From the NCBI RefSeq assembly GCF_037975245.1, contig NC_092572.1:7581501-7645500 (forward strand): a stretch of 64,000 nt of DNA. The letters are read 5' to 3'. Under the pieces are notes generated by a model. That model ran no database searches, had not been told where the DNA came from, and saw only the letters and a list, made by a program, of their open reading frames with translations. Within the stretch, counting starts at the first letter, position 1. The number at the start of each line of letters is the position of its first letter. This DNA is from Apostichopus japonicus. Lineage: Eukaryota > Echinodermata > Holothuroidea > Aspidochirotida > Stichopodidae. Shown piece by piece: positions 46,801 through 59,619 of this stretch. The position numbers were made by a program, and so were the translations under genes.

Positions 46801-49800
46801 AGTGCTGAACTAGCCCTTCCACTAAAATATTTTTCTTTTCTGAAGAAAAAATATGTAAAATATCAACAACTCAGTATAGATTGTAAAACTTTATGGTCAT
46901 ATTAAAAGGAAATGTTTTCAACGAGCAAGTAATTTATTTTCTGCATTTAAAGGATGACAGGCAGGGATGTAATCAGCAATGAAAAGAAGACTGAAAGCTA
47001 TTAGTATGATAAATGTATTATACACGTATTGACGATGCGCTATCCTACGTTAAATGAATGTCATCAATTTCTTAAAAGTAAAAAAAACCTCTATTATTAA
47101 TAAGTTTCGTGTTACTATGAAACCCTATTGATGAAATGATACATCAGCAAACTTGTTATTCTCCTTTTTTTTACAGTTTGAAACATCAGCTAGGATGTGC
47201 TTGTGTTTAGCTTAGTCGCACATGTTTACTGAATGTGTCCACTTTTCTAAAGTTGTTCTAAATTGCGCCATAGACCATAGTAAGCATATTATACGGAGAT
47301 TTACCCCATACTAGAGACTTGTCTTTGGTGTTAACCGTGAAGTATTCTTGCTTTGGAATAATAATTTTAAAGATGAAAAATGATATCGTACCTTCAAGGC
47401 ATTTTTTCGTCGGCCTCGGCTCCTGCATTTCCTGCTATAAGAACAGAAATTGAATTTACTCAAATAAATGGATAACCGGATCACATTGTGGACAAAGACT
47501 GTGAATTAATAAAGACATACTCTCATTCTTACCGTGGCTGGATCCGGAGTTTCGATCTGTATACCCGTACCTAAATAAACAAGAACACAAATCTAGTCGA
47601 TTCATGTTTCGTATCTTTGATATTTCAATTTTCGTTGTTAATATTCAGAATTATTTAATAGAGCTTTGTAAATACATCGTTCCTTATATGTTTATATAGG
47701 GGGTGAAATCAATGGTCTTCCATGCGGTTATTGCAGGACACTACATGAACGACGTTATAAGGCAAACGGTGCACACATACAGCAATAGCGTTATAACTCG
47801 GTTCATTCATTCAACACACTCAATAAACATAAATTTTGATCTGAAATGTTACATTTTTTTGTAAACTTTAAGTTAAAAAAGAACCAACAGTGTGTCCAAA
47901 CGGTGCAAATAAGTTAACAACTTTTATTATAGTTTACAGTTTCAAAAAAAACTTAAATGCCGAAGTAAAATGACAAGTATAACATAAAAAGGCTATAGCC
48001 TAGTGTATTTAGTACGCTCAACAACACCACGTGATACAAGGAAGTCAGCCAGGATCTGACCCAAGGTATACTATACCTGCAGTTGCCATAGCAACATGAT
48101 ATAATGTTGTTTCAGGACAGGAGTACAGTTTCCTGGCGAGGTCACTGTATACTTTTACTACTACACCCAACTGTTTGAAAAAATTAAAGGGACTATTGCA
48201 CACGTCCTATACCCACACAATGCCCCATCCCACGGTTCATATATACGTAACTATAATCTAAATTGATAAACAAATATGAATTTATAAATATATAAATTTA
48301 AAATTGGTGGCATGAAAACGTTAATGTCATAGGGGGACGGGGAATGACGTTGGTCGATTTCGCGAACGATTTACAAAGAAACTGTAACTTGCTTTATGAT
48401 TACAACTAAACAATTGTATTCCCTGCGAGTGCATAACCCTCAGAATCTGCACCACCATTATATAGTTCTTATTTGCCCTTGTGGCGACTTTGGAGCTGCA
48501 AAAAATGTATGAAAATATCCTTGAAATATTCTCAAATTCTTGGGGTAATTATCATATGTTGTGACACCAACTCACATCGTTTTTTTCTTGTATGCAGATA
48601 TTGTGTTCCATAAAAAATTGCAGTTGCCAGAATACTACATGTTACATAGTTAGGAGTTGCAACGATCATGATTCTCTCTGTCGTTGGTATGGTTCGATTA
48701 TTGAACGTTATTAGATCATTTCAAAAAAACGTACTGATTCTTACCTCTTCTTCGATACACAAAGCAAGCAACGAGAATGGTGCAAAATACAACAAAGACG
48801 AGTAAAATTCCAATAACGACAAAGGGCAATGCGACTTGACCTTTTGGGCTACTCGTGGCTTCACTCGGAAGAGGTTCTGTGCAGGCTTCTGAAAGACATA
48901 AGCAAGACAACGAAGATTGTAGATGTAAGGTTACACGGTTTTGCAAGTATAGGGTGGCCTGGGGTAATATCATTGAATATATATCTGAAGGCTACGCCTT
49001 TCCTATGTTATCGGCCACAATTGCGATGTTATCATAAACACACTTTAATTGTGAAGTATGACCTCCTCCCCACACTGGTTTGTACGATGTCGCAATAACG
49101 CTTATATTTTGCCTTTTTTCTTTATACCTTACAGAAGAAAGGTCACAATCCCTGGTTCTGACACATATTGTTATATTGCTATTAGCCAAGTATTTTGTGT
49201 ACAGGGTTGGTCAAACGTTCAAGTGTGGTAGGGTATACGCTTAGCCCTAATTGTTCACATAGTGAAGCAAAACGTGTGTTGCATTTCTTACTAGACAGAG
49301 GTCTACCAGATATGTTCAACTTTAGGCCACCAAATACAATTAAGATATAAATATACCTATCCCGTCGTTATGATTGTTATACACTGTCCTTCAGGTTTGT
49401 TCAAATGTGTACGTAATTTAATTAAACTCTTAAAACTAACTATTTATAAAGCTTTGTAATATTTATATTACTTCTGTAAAATGAACGGACTATTTATAAA
49501 CTGTAAAAGGTGAGCATGGAAAATGGTTCAATAAATCAGCAATGCAAAACTAATACCATCATGAAATTGCCAGTCAGTATCTGTTACGCTACCTGTATTT
49601 ATATTAACAGTGCTGTAGTAACTATCAAGAAGAGGAGCAAGCGGAAAGTTTGACAAGGAAGCAATGCATCTGAAAGTAGCATCTGCTCCACAATCAGGTG
49701 TTGTGTATTGGATGGTTTTCTCAGTGTACCATCTGTCACCCATTTCCTTATGAGTTTGTTCTTCTTTAGAGAAGCTCACTCCAGACTGGTTAGATACAAT

Positions 49801-51011
49801 CCAGTCTACGTCCATCATTGGTCTAGAGCCATTCACATAGCAAGTCAGTGATCCAGAAGTGGTAACGTTCAGTTGACATCCAGTACAAGTCGAACCACAT
49901 GCATCAATCAGTGGGCACGGAGGATCGGGTCGAACTGTCAAGATAAAATGGTCACGTTATTACTCAGTGTTGTTAACAGCATTGAACATTTGTTTCAAAA
50001 TGGGAATAATAATATATTAATATGATTGTATTCAAAAAGTTAATACTGCACCGCTAACTAAATATTAATGTACGAGAAGAATGTGTTTATTACTGTAAAT
50101 CAAAAGCGTCGTGTTTGAGGCATCTTGCTCATAGTTGTCAAAGTAAGCTGTCAGCGTATATCTGCCTCCGTGTTTTAACTGGCTATTAATGATTCTAAGA
50201 GATCCATTGATGGATAACTCAAATTCCCCTTTCTTGTATTCGCTGCCACCTGGTATGCCATCTTCGAGTGATAACAAAGGAACGGTTCTCGTTGTTAATT
50301 CTTTGTACCAATACAAGTCGTAGTTGGAACTTAAAACATGGCATGGAAGCTCCACCGACTTTCCCATTTCTGCAAAACACTTAGACTGACACTGAACACT
50401 GCTTGCGTCTGTCAAGAAAACATAATATTCCATATTCCTTTATTTACATATTAACGGAATGAGCCTCGAAGTTTTTAAAACAATTAGTTAATATATGGTA
50501 ATTCAATAGTATCATATACAATGCAAGAGACAGTGAAGATTGACTAAACAAATAGTAATCTGCAACTTTAAAAACATGGACTTGTTGCGTTAAGCAGAAA
50601 ACTGCTTTATTTATGTTTTTGCATACTCCAATATGGACATATCATATACCATTCTGAATATTTTCCGATAGGGTCTAAAATAATTTTGAATGTTTAGAAA
50701 CAAGCATCAGCTATGTAGAAGTCATTTTAAGAGACACGTTTTAGTAATATTGGTGAGCACAAAAACGGGGGTTATTCAGACTGGGGATTAATTTTACATT
50801 CAGAAGCCTCTACCCGTCTTTTAATTCTCCTCCTTGGATTATTTAAAAAAAAAATCCCTACTTTGAAATATTGTGCACGCTACTGATTACTGATTTATGA
50901 TAACAATTGAAGAAAAAAAATAATTGTCTTACCCACAACATTTATACATGACATGATTACAACTAAGGCTGCAACGCACAGAATTATATATCTCCGAATC
51001 AAATCCATCAT
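43883..51011 (-). CDS. Receptor 2: signal peptide - Ig - Ig - TM - NACHT - LRR-like (3' end incomplete)
   Basis: Exons: 51011-50933 (signal peptide MMDLIRRYIILCVAALVVIM), 50408-50094 (Ig 1), 49934-49593 (Ig 2), 48888-48745 (TM, FVVIGILLVFVVFCTILVAC then FVYRRR), 47570-47533, 47431-47392, 46839-44705 (NACHT), 44289-44120 (LRR-like) and a likely 43968-43883. Phases agree throughout (3349 nt, about 1116 residues so far). The NACHT exon has Walker A ADLGYGKTT, Walker B FQVLLDGLDELS, sensor WVTSRE and a later NFSETPLLL. It has no ATG before Walker A, so it must be spliced to upstream coding exons; the only same-strand candidates are the receptor exons, ending 553 bp upstream in the matching phase. 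LRR-like text is LPSLKFLIFLEMNI. Ig 1 lacks the F-strand Cys (GRYTLTAY). The predicted protein senses outside with Ig domains and places a NACHT NTPase at the inner membrane face. The alternative is two adjacent genes with missing ends. Confidence 0.72.
45545..46030 (-). other. Lys/Glu-rich insertion inside the NACHT region
   Basis: Counting from the GTG codon at 46822, residues ~265-425 are a low-complexity, highly charged stretch (Lys, Glu, Asn, Asp). It sits between the sensor motif at ~215 and the helical region starting near 430. NACHT proteins normally have compact winged-helix parts here. The open frame is kept across it, and length-related traces remain in the decayed copy at 59.7-60.0 kb. 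Confidence 0.7.
47331..47350 (-). other. Copy of the alternative tail exon, shortened
   Basis: After the same TTCCAAAG acceptor-like sequence as at 11,097, the frame ends after six codons (TAA at 47333-47331). Compared with receptor 1, about 20 bp holding the Tyr codons are missing. If the exon is real, receptor 2 lacks the Tyr-bearing tail. Confidence 0.25.
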
Positions 51012-53330
51012 GTTCTTGAAGTATCATGCGATCACTGTGCATCTAGAAGGTAACAATTTAAATGGTATTTAGACAATTAAAATAGTTTACCTACATATTC
51101 AAATAAGTATAGAAGATATATTTGATATACAAGTAGTCGTCGGTAAATGATTACCAAAACTACTTTCCTGTCCGTATTTTTTTTCTGTGTTTCAAAGTGA
51201 CAGTTTCTAATAAACAAATGTTATAGGCCACATGTTGGGAATAACTGCAAAATTAAAAGTAATTTCCCTATGATAATATTTAGTACTAAACAACCTGACA
51301 GGTTATATGGTAAATTGAGAATATTGACTAGTAAAAATCATATAAAGAAACTATTTAACTTTGCTTCTCCTTAACAGGACAACGAACGAATACTTTATTA
51401 TGAGGTAAGTGAATAATTCAGTAAGGCAAACCCTTGCGTTTTCTGTAAAATGTGTGACTAGGAATAATTCCTTAGTTTATCTATTCATCACATCGATATC
51501 ATTCTCTCATGCAAAACCAGGACAGCAAGCATACCTTACCATTACATTTCCCTGTAAAAAATGTTATTTTAATATTGTCGTCGAATTTAATATGCAGTCA
51601 TTGAATTGTCTCATTCGTTCATACTTTGTAGTAATATGTAGGTATTGTTACTATTGTAAAGCTTATGTTATACTAACATATCAACACATAAAGTGACGTG
51701 ATGTTACGTACATTTTCCCTTGCTTTGGTATCAGTTTTACATTACGTATATTGTAGCATGAATGTGTCTGCGTTTTTTAAAGTTTAACTTTTTCCTATCT
51801 ATATATGACGTATGTACTTATTGTCACTCAAACATAATTAGGTCTTCTTATGGTACTTAAGTTGAAGATCATTCCTTTGCTAATCACTTGTCTTATTAAT
51901 TAGATATGTTTATCGCTTCATCCTGCCTAAGTTCTGTCAAGCACTGTTGTGCCTAAAGGAGGTTCTTCTCTCTAGTATTGGAAAGTGTAAGCTATATGAT
52001 ATCTGTCCTTTGACCGCATTTATTCTTTTTAAGAAAAAGTCGCACAGGAAAGAACATGGGCACGAAAACCAAACTACCGAACGACTGATCCGCTTCTAAC
52101 CGCAGTCCCCTTTCATCGGGACCGCATTTATTGGCAAAGATTGAAGAACTCATGGAAAAAAGACCTAATCCGTAACATCTATGGGGGACATATAACGAAA
52201 TATTGGAAGCTTAGTAGTTGGACCGTGCTGAATGAAATATAGTAACTTTAATGGTGTACTAAAGATAGATCTGATGGAACGTTTGCGAAGTCAGAGAAAT
52301 GGCGAATTTAAGTGCAAATGGTTCAGTTGTTATATATAATTCAAGAAATTATGTCGTCATCTTAAATAACTCATTTTGGTATTTCAATCAAATTCATGAT
52401 CCTGTGACTACCATTTTATTCAATATACTTTGCAGTCTCTACTTAAACAGGAAAGTCCATCCACTGCATGGATGGCTCTCGAGACAATTACCATGCAGGA
52501 ATATTATCAAGGTAACGTTGCATGCGCATATGCTGTGCTATTATAGAGTTATTTTCTTTTAATAATAACGATACGCTACGTATAACTGTTCCTTGTATAT
52601 TAATGAATGCGACGGTGCGGTTATTTTGCTATGTAATCGATTCCGAATAATTGATATGAAAGAAAAACATTTTTTTTTTAATTTACTTTCCAAGTTTTTT
52701 ATCTGAAATCATTGTTTGTATAATATTAACTTGTGTTGGGGGACTTACAAGATATGATCACTGTATAAATTATGTTGGGCTCTACAGTATTTACAATACT
52801 TCTAATATCAGTTAAGGTGACAATTAGTATCTGCTTGACATTTACACACACTCGTTTATGGACAAAGGTCAATGGCAACTGATAATATGAAAGCTATATA
52901 TGCTCATGTAGTAGATCACATGTGATAAAGCATAAAGGTTTTTTTTTTAAATTATCATAGGAAAGAGAAGTGCTAATAAATTAACAAGAAAAACATCTAA
53001 CTTGCTTGCTTTATCTTAACTGATATCCCATTAGCAAGAGTAAGCGCCTCTGAGGTCGACAGACAAATCAGAGTGGGATTTATCTCAACATAATCTCTTT
53101 GTTGTCCTGGAGCTGTATAGGATATATTCAATCTTTACTTTGAACAATTTGAAGCGTTGATAACGATTTAAGAAACATTTGTTTGCCTTCTTTTACACAA
53201 CCCTTGCCTGCCTTTAGTGAACAAAAAGAAACTCATGGTAGTCGTGTTCAATCTTCTGACAAGATGTTCATTTTATATATGTAATGTAAATTAATATTTG
53301 AAACAGAAGAACGGAAAGAGGCATATCATA
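51012..53330. other. Spacer upstream of receptor 2, no supported gene
   Basis: An acceptor-like CTTCTAG just before the receptor-2 start exon suggests a non-coding first exon within this stretch. Open frames at 51409 and 52299 show no domain. No repeats beyond short A/T runs were recognised. Confidence 0.4.
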
Positions 53331-56300
53331 GCGGCATGATCTAAAACCGATATTAATGAGGTGTAGTAAAGTGCCGCCCCTCCCCTCTCTTTCACCTTCC
53401 CACCACAACCCCATATCATGATATCATAAATGATTTTGCTACAGAGTCAGTTACCCCGAAAATTGTAAGGAGCAAACTTAAAAGGAAACTTCACGTTTTT
53501 ATATGTTGACGATTATTTATGAGACATTGTGTTATAGATAGTTACAGCCTATTAGCCTACTGGTCATTTGTATTTCATTTTTTTTTTCACATGTATGGTG
53601 TTATGTTATCTTCTTGGAGTACCAGAAAAGGGAGCGACCTAAGTTTAGTACGATAGCAACTAATGTACACATATGATGTCAAATGAAGAACAGTTAAGAA
53701 TTGTAAGTGATACTGCTACAGCCACTTAATATAGGTCTAATTAGTTAACAGGATTAGATATGAACTACTCTGAAGGCTTTAAGCAAGTGTAGTAAGATAA
53801 TTAATATACCAAGAACAATAGGTATGATACCATCAAAGAAATGTAGAGATGCATCTAGCTTACTTCGACTCACCAATGACTTTTAATAAGGATAAGGATT
53901 GCAATTACCAACATGTAATGCAACTGTGCTATGAAATCAAGTTACTTGCAGTGCACACTAGCATTAAAGACAGTCAACGGGAGCTTTGTTGTTCATTTTG
54001 AAATGTATATTGGGGTCAGGTTATTCTTTCGCGGTCCCATTGTTAAGTTAGCTCTGGCTCCAGAAGCCTCTGTAGACGATATGTTGTTAAACATAAACGG
54101 AAATTGGGTCTTGTTTCGAAGTAAGAACGTTAACGCGTATGCTCTATAACATTACAACTACATGCAAGTTAAATTATTTCCATATATAGACAGAACAGCC
54201 ACCGGTAACCGCCGATATAAACCAAGACACAACCGAATCTAAGCCAGTAACCGATGTAGAGGAATCTGCCCATTCGACGTCATATTTCGTCTTCAAGTCA
54301 AAGTTTCAAGCAAATAATTATGTCTATTTAACTAAATAAGACGTGATCATCGCATTAAATACAGTGTGACAGTTTACTACTTCAGAACGCCTCAGCAATT
54401 ACTTGTTCCATTAACTTGACACACTAAAGTCGTCACTTTCAGAGCCCGCCAAAGTGTAGATGTTCTCAACTGACATATCCTACCACCTCGTGGTAGCTGA
54501 GGCCTTTTCTTGCCATGTCTCTTGCAAAATTGGCATATCATGAAGTTTTATATTTTGAACTAGAAGAGGATCAGGTTTAGCATACTGAACCCCAACATTT
54601 CGGTCTGCTCGTACGGAGTAATATCAACTAAAGAATTTCGAAAATGGTTTAACCTATAGGCTAGCATCTCCAGACCTAATTTTCACGCCAGCTGTACTTT
54701 GATTTATGCTCTTTCACATTAATACAGAAAAGCAATAATGGGTGCTGATAATATGCCAAAACCAGCATTACATTAGGTATTTATAGCTCCTTTTCATCGA
54801 GCGGATGGACATTAATCTTATCATGTTATGGTACCTATATAAAAGTAGGTCCATGCAGTGACGCAATAGGCCTAATCGTCTTAACACTTACGGTAGTGAT
54901 ACAATGATAACTATATATCACATTCTATGCAAGGATGGTAAACATGCTACGTGTTAAACCGCAGGTATATTGAAATGAAATTGTAAATCATATTTGAATT
55001 AAGTAAATATTTAACTTGGATAAACTGTTCAAAGTACACACTAAAACTACTCGTACGAACGATTAGATTAACAATGTGTGTGTGTTTATACAACAGCAAT
55101 TGTTTCAATAGCGTCTACTTACTGCTACACCCCATTTTACACCGTGTAGGCCCTATGATGATATGATCAATGTTAGAACCAGCCGGGAGACTCCTCTCAT
55201 TTCTTACCAATTAGAAAGGAGGGAAATAAGGAGGTTAGGCATAGTCCCAGGTGCCGGGGTTAGCATGTAGGCTGGACAAAATATGGAGGAAACTAGGAAT
55301 ACATGAATAGTACAAATGGTGACCAGTTGAAACAAGTGGCACTGGTGCTTTCGACACATTTGGTCACTTTGGACCTTTGGAGACACACACCCATTAACCT
55401 CGACTCCGCCCTTTTCCTGGCTTTACCACACACATATACGCAGTTGTATTCCCGTATGTTCCGGCTTTTAGTCGCATTCAGACCACAACCATCACACAAG
55501 TTAGCTTATATTTTTGTAGCCTATAGGCTAGACATATGAACCCAAAACTATGATACTGGGTAATCCAGGTTTATCGCTCGATAATCCTGAATTATCACCG
55601 ATAAACCTATATTTCAGTTTATAATTCATGTTTATATAACTTACTGTGATTAACCTGGATTTTTCAATTGAAAATCTCAAATTTTCGGTTGATATTCCTA
55701 ATTTAATTCGAGTATCTAGGTTTATAAATCGAAAATCCTGGTTTATCGGCGAAATTTTCTGGATCAATCGATCGAAAATTTTGACATTTGGCTTGCCATA
55801 CCGTTCGTCCTAACGGCACTGGTCTATAAATAGCGCTGTCTGACCAGCTTTAGTAGTCTATATTTCATTACAGTTAATAGGCCTATATGATCGTGCGTGC
55901 TTTATAATATTATGATTATGTTCGCGTTCCCAGTTTGCCTGTAGTTTTGCGATATGGAAAGGCAGACGCCTGCTAAATGAAATATGAAAACATATATAAT
56001 GCAGAAGCACGTACAGAGTTCATAATAATTGAAATCATAATGTTATATCCTTTAAAAAAATAACTTACCCTTTAGAAAATGGCTGCTGTGAATTCACTTG
56101 TATTTCAACACATTGTGTACGTTACAAATTATTCAAAATGGCGACGACGGCGTCTTGTGACATAATTGCGCAATAGGGGAACTCCGGTTGCGGTCGCACT
56201 TATATTATCGGTAAATATCATGATCAAATTTAAGTTTGAATATACATCAATTGACGCATCGTGTCGGGCAAGTGTAACATGTCTCGCTGAAATAAAGAAT

Positions 56301-56370
56301 AGGGTACCCACTTAGAGACACTGAAGTCTGTATTTTGGTTAGGTGTCTTTTAGGAGAATTTGTAAATTCA
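53330..56370. repeat. Spacer block paralogous to 25.6-27.35 kb
   Basis: Matching landmarks occur in the same order: AAACCGATATT.ATGAG.TGTAGTAAAG (53,348 / 25,606), GTGATACTGCTACAGCC (53,707 / 25,724), GGCTTGCCATA (55,790 / 26,732), TAGCGCTGTCTGA.CAGCTTTAGTAG (55,832 / 26,813) and the GGTCGCACTT...ATCGGTAAA word (56,191 / 27,160). The 25.8-kb TTAA MITE is absent here. At 55,550-55,770 ATAAACC/GGTTTAT and ATCGAT-type words repeat in both orientations. Confidence 0.7.
53950..54339 (+). CDS. Possible two-exon gene fragment of unknown function
   Basis: A frame after acceptor TTACTTGCAG (exon ~53951-54120) reads CTLALKTVNGSFVVHFEMYI... to WVLFR and ends at donor CGAA|GTAAG in phase 1. An acceptor TATAGACAG near 54,193 continues in phase as QPPVTADINQDTTES... 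to NNYVYLTK and a TAA at ~54,339. Both halves look less biased than random AT-rich sequence, but I recognise no family, and no start exon was found. It may be the tail of a gene, a decayed exon pair, or chance. Confidence 0.3.
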
Positions 56371-56589
56371 ACAATGCATAAGTAATAGACCTACATGTTT
56401 TTTTTTTCTTTTCTTTTCTAAAAAAACTTTTAGACAAATGTGCACATATATCGTGTTTAACGTAGGCTATGATATTGTCTACCTCCATTTGTCTACCTCG
56501 TTACGCAGGCTACATTAATTTAGTTGATACTTTTGCTGCTGCCATTCCTCAACTAATTATAAAAAGGTAAAGAAAGTACTACTAACTCG

Positions 56590-57000
56590 TTTACTACCAT
56601 TGAATAGTATTATACTATTATACAAAAATATACTTAATAATACATGCCTTACCTTACTAATATAATATATGTTAAATACTTTATATAGGCAGATATACTT
56701 TATAATCTATATTATACAAAATAAATTATATATTATATTATATACTGTAATATACTATGTACTATTCGCAATGTACTAAACTATGTAGTATACACTTTAT
56801 AAAAAAATACATTACTATATGTATAAAATACTATATAAAATATAATATAATATATATCTTATACGATATTATATATATCATGTAATATAAACATATATTT
56901 GTATATATTCTATAGCATACATAATATACACTATACAATACATGCTATACACAATACATTATATACAAAGTAAATACCATATACAATTATTTACAATCTA
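56590..57000. repeat. Low-complexity AT-rich tract
   Basis: Irregular TATAATATA/TACTATA sequence lies between the spacer block and a LINE fragment. It is non-coding. Confidence 0.85.
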
Positions 57001-57004
57001 CTGT

Positions 57005-57150
57005 TATGTCGCCGCACCTGATCTATGGAACGGGCTTCCTTCCAAAATTTGCATAATCACATGCTTCACCACCTTATATCACGCCTAAAAACGCATCTCT
57101 TTCACAAGCACTATAACGGTTTTCAAGATTTGGTTATTTTAGGATTAGTT
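57005..57150 (+). mobile_element. 3' end fragment of a CR1/jockey-type LINE ORF
   Basis: Translation gives VAAPDLWNGLPSKI in one frame and, after a frameshift, SRLKTHLFHKHYN in another. These are the C-terminal hallmarks (APxLWNxLP and xLKTHLF) of many LINE reverse-transcriptase proteins. No larger part is present. Confidence 0.65.
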
Positions 57151-58158
57151 GGTTTTTAAGATACATTTTGATAATACTGGATAATTATCTTTTTTATAAT
57201 TAAAGTAGTATACATATCGTTTTATAACTTTTATGCTTTACTGGTACTTATTATTCTTTTTTATCTTATATTATCAAAGGAGAAAGAATTGCATGAACTG
57301 TGGAAGTGAAGATAGGTTGAAATTGCAGTTCAGTCCTTTCTCACCTTCTTTGGTTCGAAACATCAACTTTTGTTAATTATTGGCCGAGAACATAACTTTG
57401 ATGTACAGGAAGAGTGTAACAAGTAATATCATCACTTGGCCCGGGCTAGCCAAGCCAAGCTAATTGTGGCTAAGAAAGGATTTTTACTACAAACTGAGTC
57501 CAGGTATTGACAGTGGGAGACAATATTCATGTCCAAAGTCAAACGTGAATAGATGATTAGATGATTACTGCGTTTAAGAGTGAATAATAATTAATCCGAT
57601 ATCTTCAAAATAGTGCTGTACAAAATAGTTAAATTGCTAATAACTAATACAAATGTGTATAACAGTTTGTGTACACAGGAAACTTGATTTTCTAAAGAGA
57701 GCATATGTGGCCATATGCTACAGCGACATTCAAATGTAAAGATCACTATGAATATCACGGATATGTTTGGTATAACAACCCAAACAATTACGTCATATGA
57801 AAAACAGCTTAACAACCATCAGTGCGATTGAAATATTCGTTCTTAAAGTTTGCTTTATAATCACATGAAAAAAAAAAACTGAGAACAAACTTTTAAGATG
57901 CAATTCGTCAGCTCTTACTTAGCAAGGAAGACATCGCTGAATCAAAAGAAAATAAACAGCTTTGTTAAAGTTCGTACATTAACAAGATGGTACTTAAGAG
58001 TAATAAAGAGTAGGTGGAACTATTAACGTTGGATAACTAGAAAGATTTTATTCAATCGACTAAAGAAGACAACATTTTAAAACAAATAAACTATTAATAT
58101 TTATATATGAGAAATATTGAAGGCAGTGATCATCGTATGCAACGACCGACAACGTATC

Positions 58159-58640
58159 ATCTCTGTTCAAATTTACTGTAAATAGTTAACGTTACATACT
58201 TAGGTTTCGAATTATACTTTCCTCTGTATCCCAGAGATAGGCACAGCTAACGGATCTGTTATGCAAGCTTTTTCATAAGTTTAATGCTGAGAAGTTGACA
58301 ACTTGTCGAAGAACTATATTGATAGCCCAAATTCAATTGTCTTTGAAAATGTTAAGAAGAGGCTGCATTTTAATTAATTTTCAGTTTTTTTAACATAAGA
58401 TCTCTGTTCAAATTTATTGTAAATAGTTAACGTTGCATACTTAGATTTCGAATCATACTTTTCTCTGTATCCCAGAGGTAGGCACAGCTAATGGATCTGT
58501 TATGCAAGCTTTTTCATAAGTTTAATGCTGAGAAGTTGACAACTTGTCGAAGAACTATATTTATAGCCCAAATTTAATTGTCTTTGAAAATGTTAAGAAA
58601 AGGCTGCATTTTAATTAATTTTCAGTATTTTTAACATAAG
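58159..58640. repeat. Recent tandem duplication, 241-bp period
   Basis: ATCTCTGTTCAAATTTA starts at 58159 and again at 58400. The ~240-bp copies differ at only a few positions (they share AGTTGACAACTTGTCGAAG and GGCTGCATTTTAATTAATTT). The duplication lies 3' of the decayed NACHT copy. Confidence 0.9.
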
Positions 58641-58910
58641 ATATTCTCCTTTCCCTGGTTTGAATGTTTGTACTCGTAGGACAAGAGGAAATATATTCTC
58701 ACAGTTATAATCTACAACTAAAACAGAAGAGGAATATCTTAAATCAATCAAGGCAATACAGTGTATTTTCTTTGTGAAAATATCAATTTAGAAAACACAG
58801 TATTGAAACAATTTTCATGACTGACACAGGGTGATTCAAACCTACCAAACGGGTACCTTAAATGAAAAGGTATTTCTTGAAGAAAACATCAATGAGTGTC
58901 TTTACAGTAA

Positions 58911-59545
58911 ATTATTATTATTATAGACTTGTCAGATGATAAACGAAGTGTGCGTCGCGGTTGGTACTGAGTGATAAGGCCACGTAAGTAGGCCGGTGAC
59001 GACTGTGAAGGCACCTGTAGACAAACGTGAGGATTCGGAATCTAACCCTGTAGTCACACGGAATCAAATGCAGATTCGCCAGAACTGGTGAGATGTGATC
59101 ACGAGGACTCACCCTTGCAATAATGCGAGCCGCTCTATTTTGGACCACTTGAAGCCTCTGGATTTGGTTTGCAGGGACACCTGCAAGTAAACTGCAACAG
59201 TAGTCCATTCGAGATACTACTAGACTTTGTACTGCTGTCTTGCAGGCTTCTTTAGTGAGGTACTTGCGTACCTTCCCAATATTGCGTAGATGGAAGTCGC
59301 ATGACTTGATGACCCTCGTTATTTGTTTGGCCATTGAGAGATGTTCATCGAGAATAACCCCGAGTATACTCTCACACACTGAGATGACCTGATGGAATAT
59401 CCATCGATATTGAGTAATAACCGACCGTGACGTAACAGGTGACGGGGATAAGACATTTAGTAATTCAGTTTTATCACTGTTAAGTTTAAGATTATTGACA
59501 GTTAGCCAGTTACTGATGTCCATGATGCAGTTGTGCATGACATGG
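58911..59545 (-). mobile_element. 5'-truncated LINE with reverse-transcriptase C-terminal region
   Basis: A 205-codon frame reads WLTVNNLKLNSDKTELLNVL, LGVILDEHLSMAKQI, CDFHLRNIGKVRKYLTKEA, SRMDYCCSLLAGVP and LQVVQNRAARIIAR, then ISPVLANLHLIPCDYRVRF. This is the conserved thumb/C-terminal region of CR1/jockey-type LINE reverse transcriptases; the palm domain is missing. The 3' end on the minus strand is a short (ATA)n repeat, typical of CR1-like tails. Flanks (ACAGTAAAT left, CAAATGATTAATCAAATT right) match the receptor-2 intron at 44,425-44,470, so the LINE inserted into the equivalent intron of the decayed copy. Confidence 0.85.
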
Positions 59546-59619
59546 ATCTCAGTTGAAACAAATGATTAATCAAATTACGATATTGTATAGGATTGAACAA
59601 TATAAAGAACTCTCATTTT

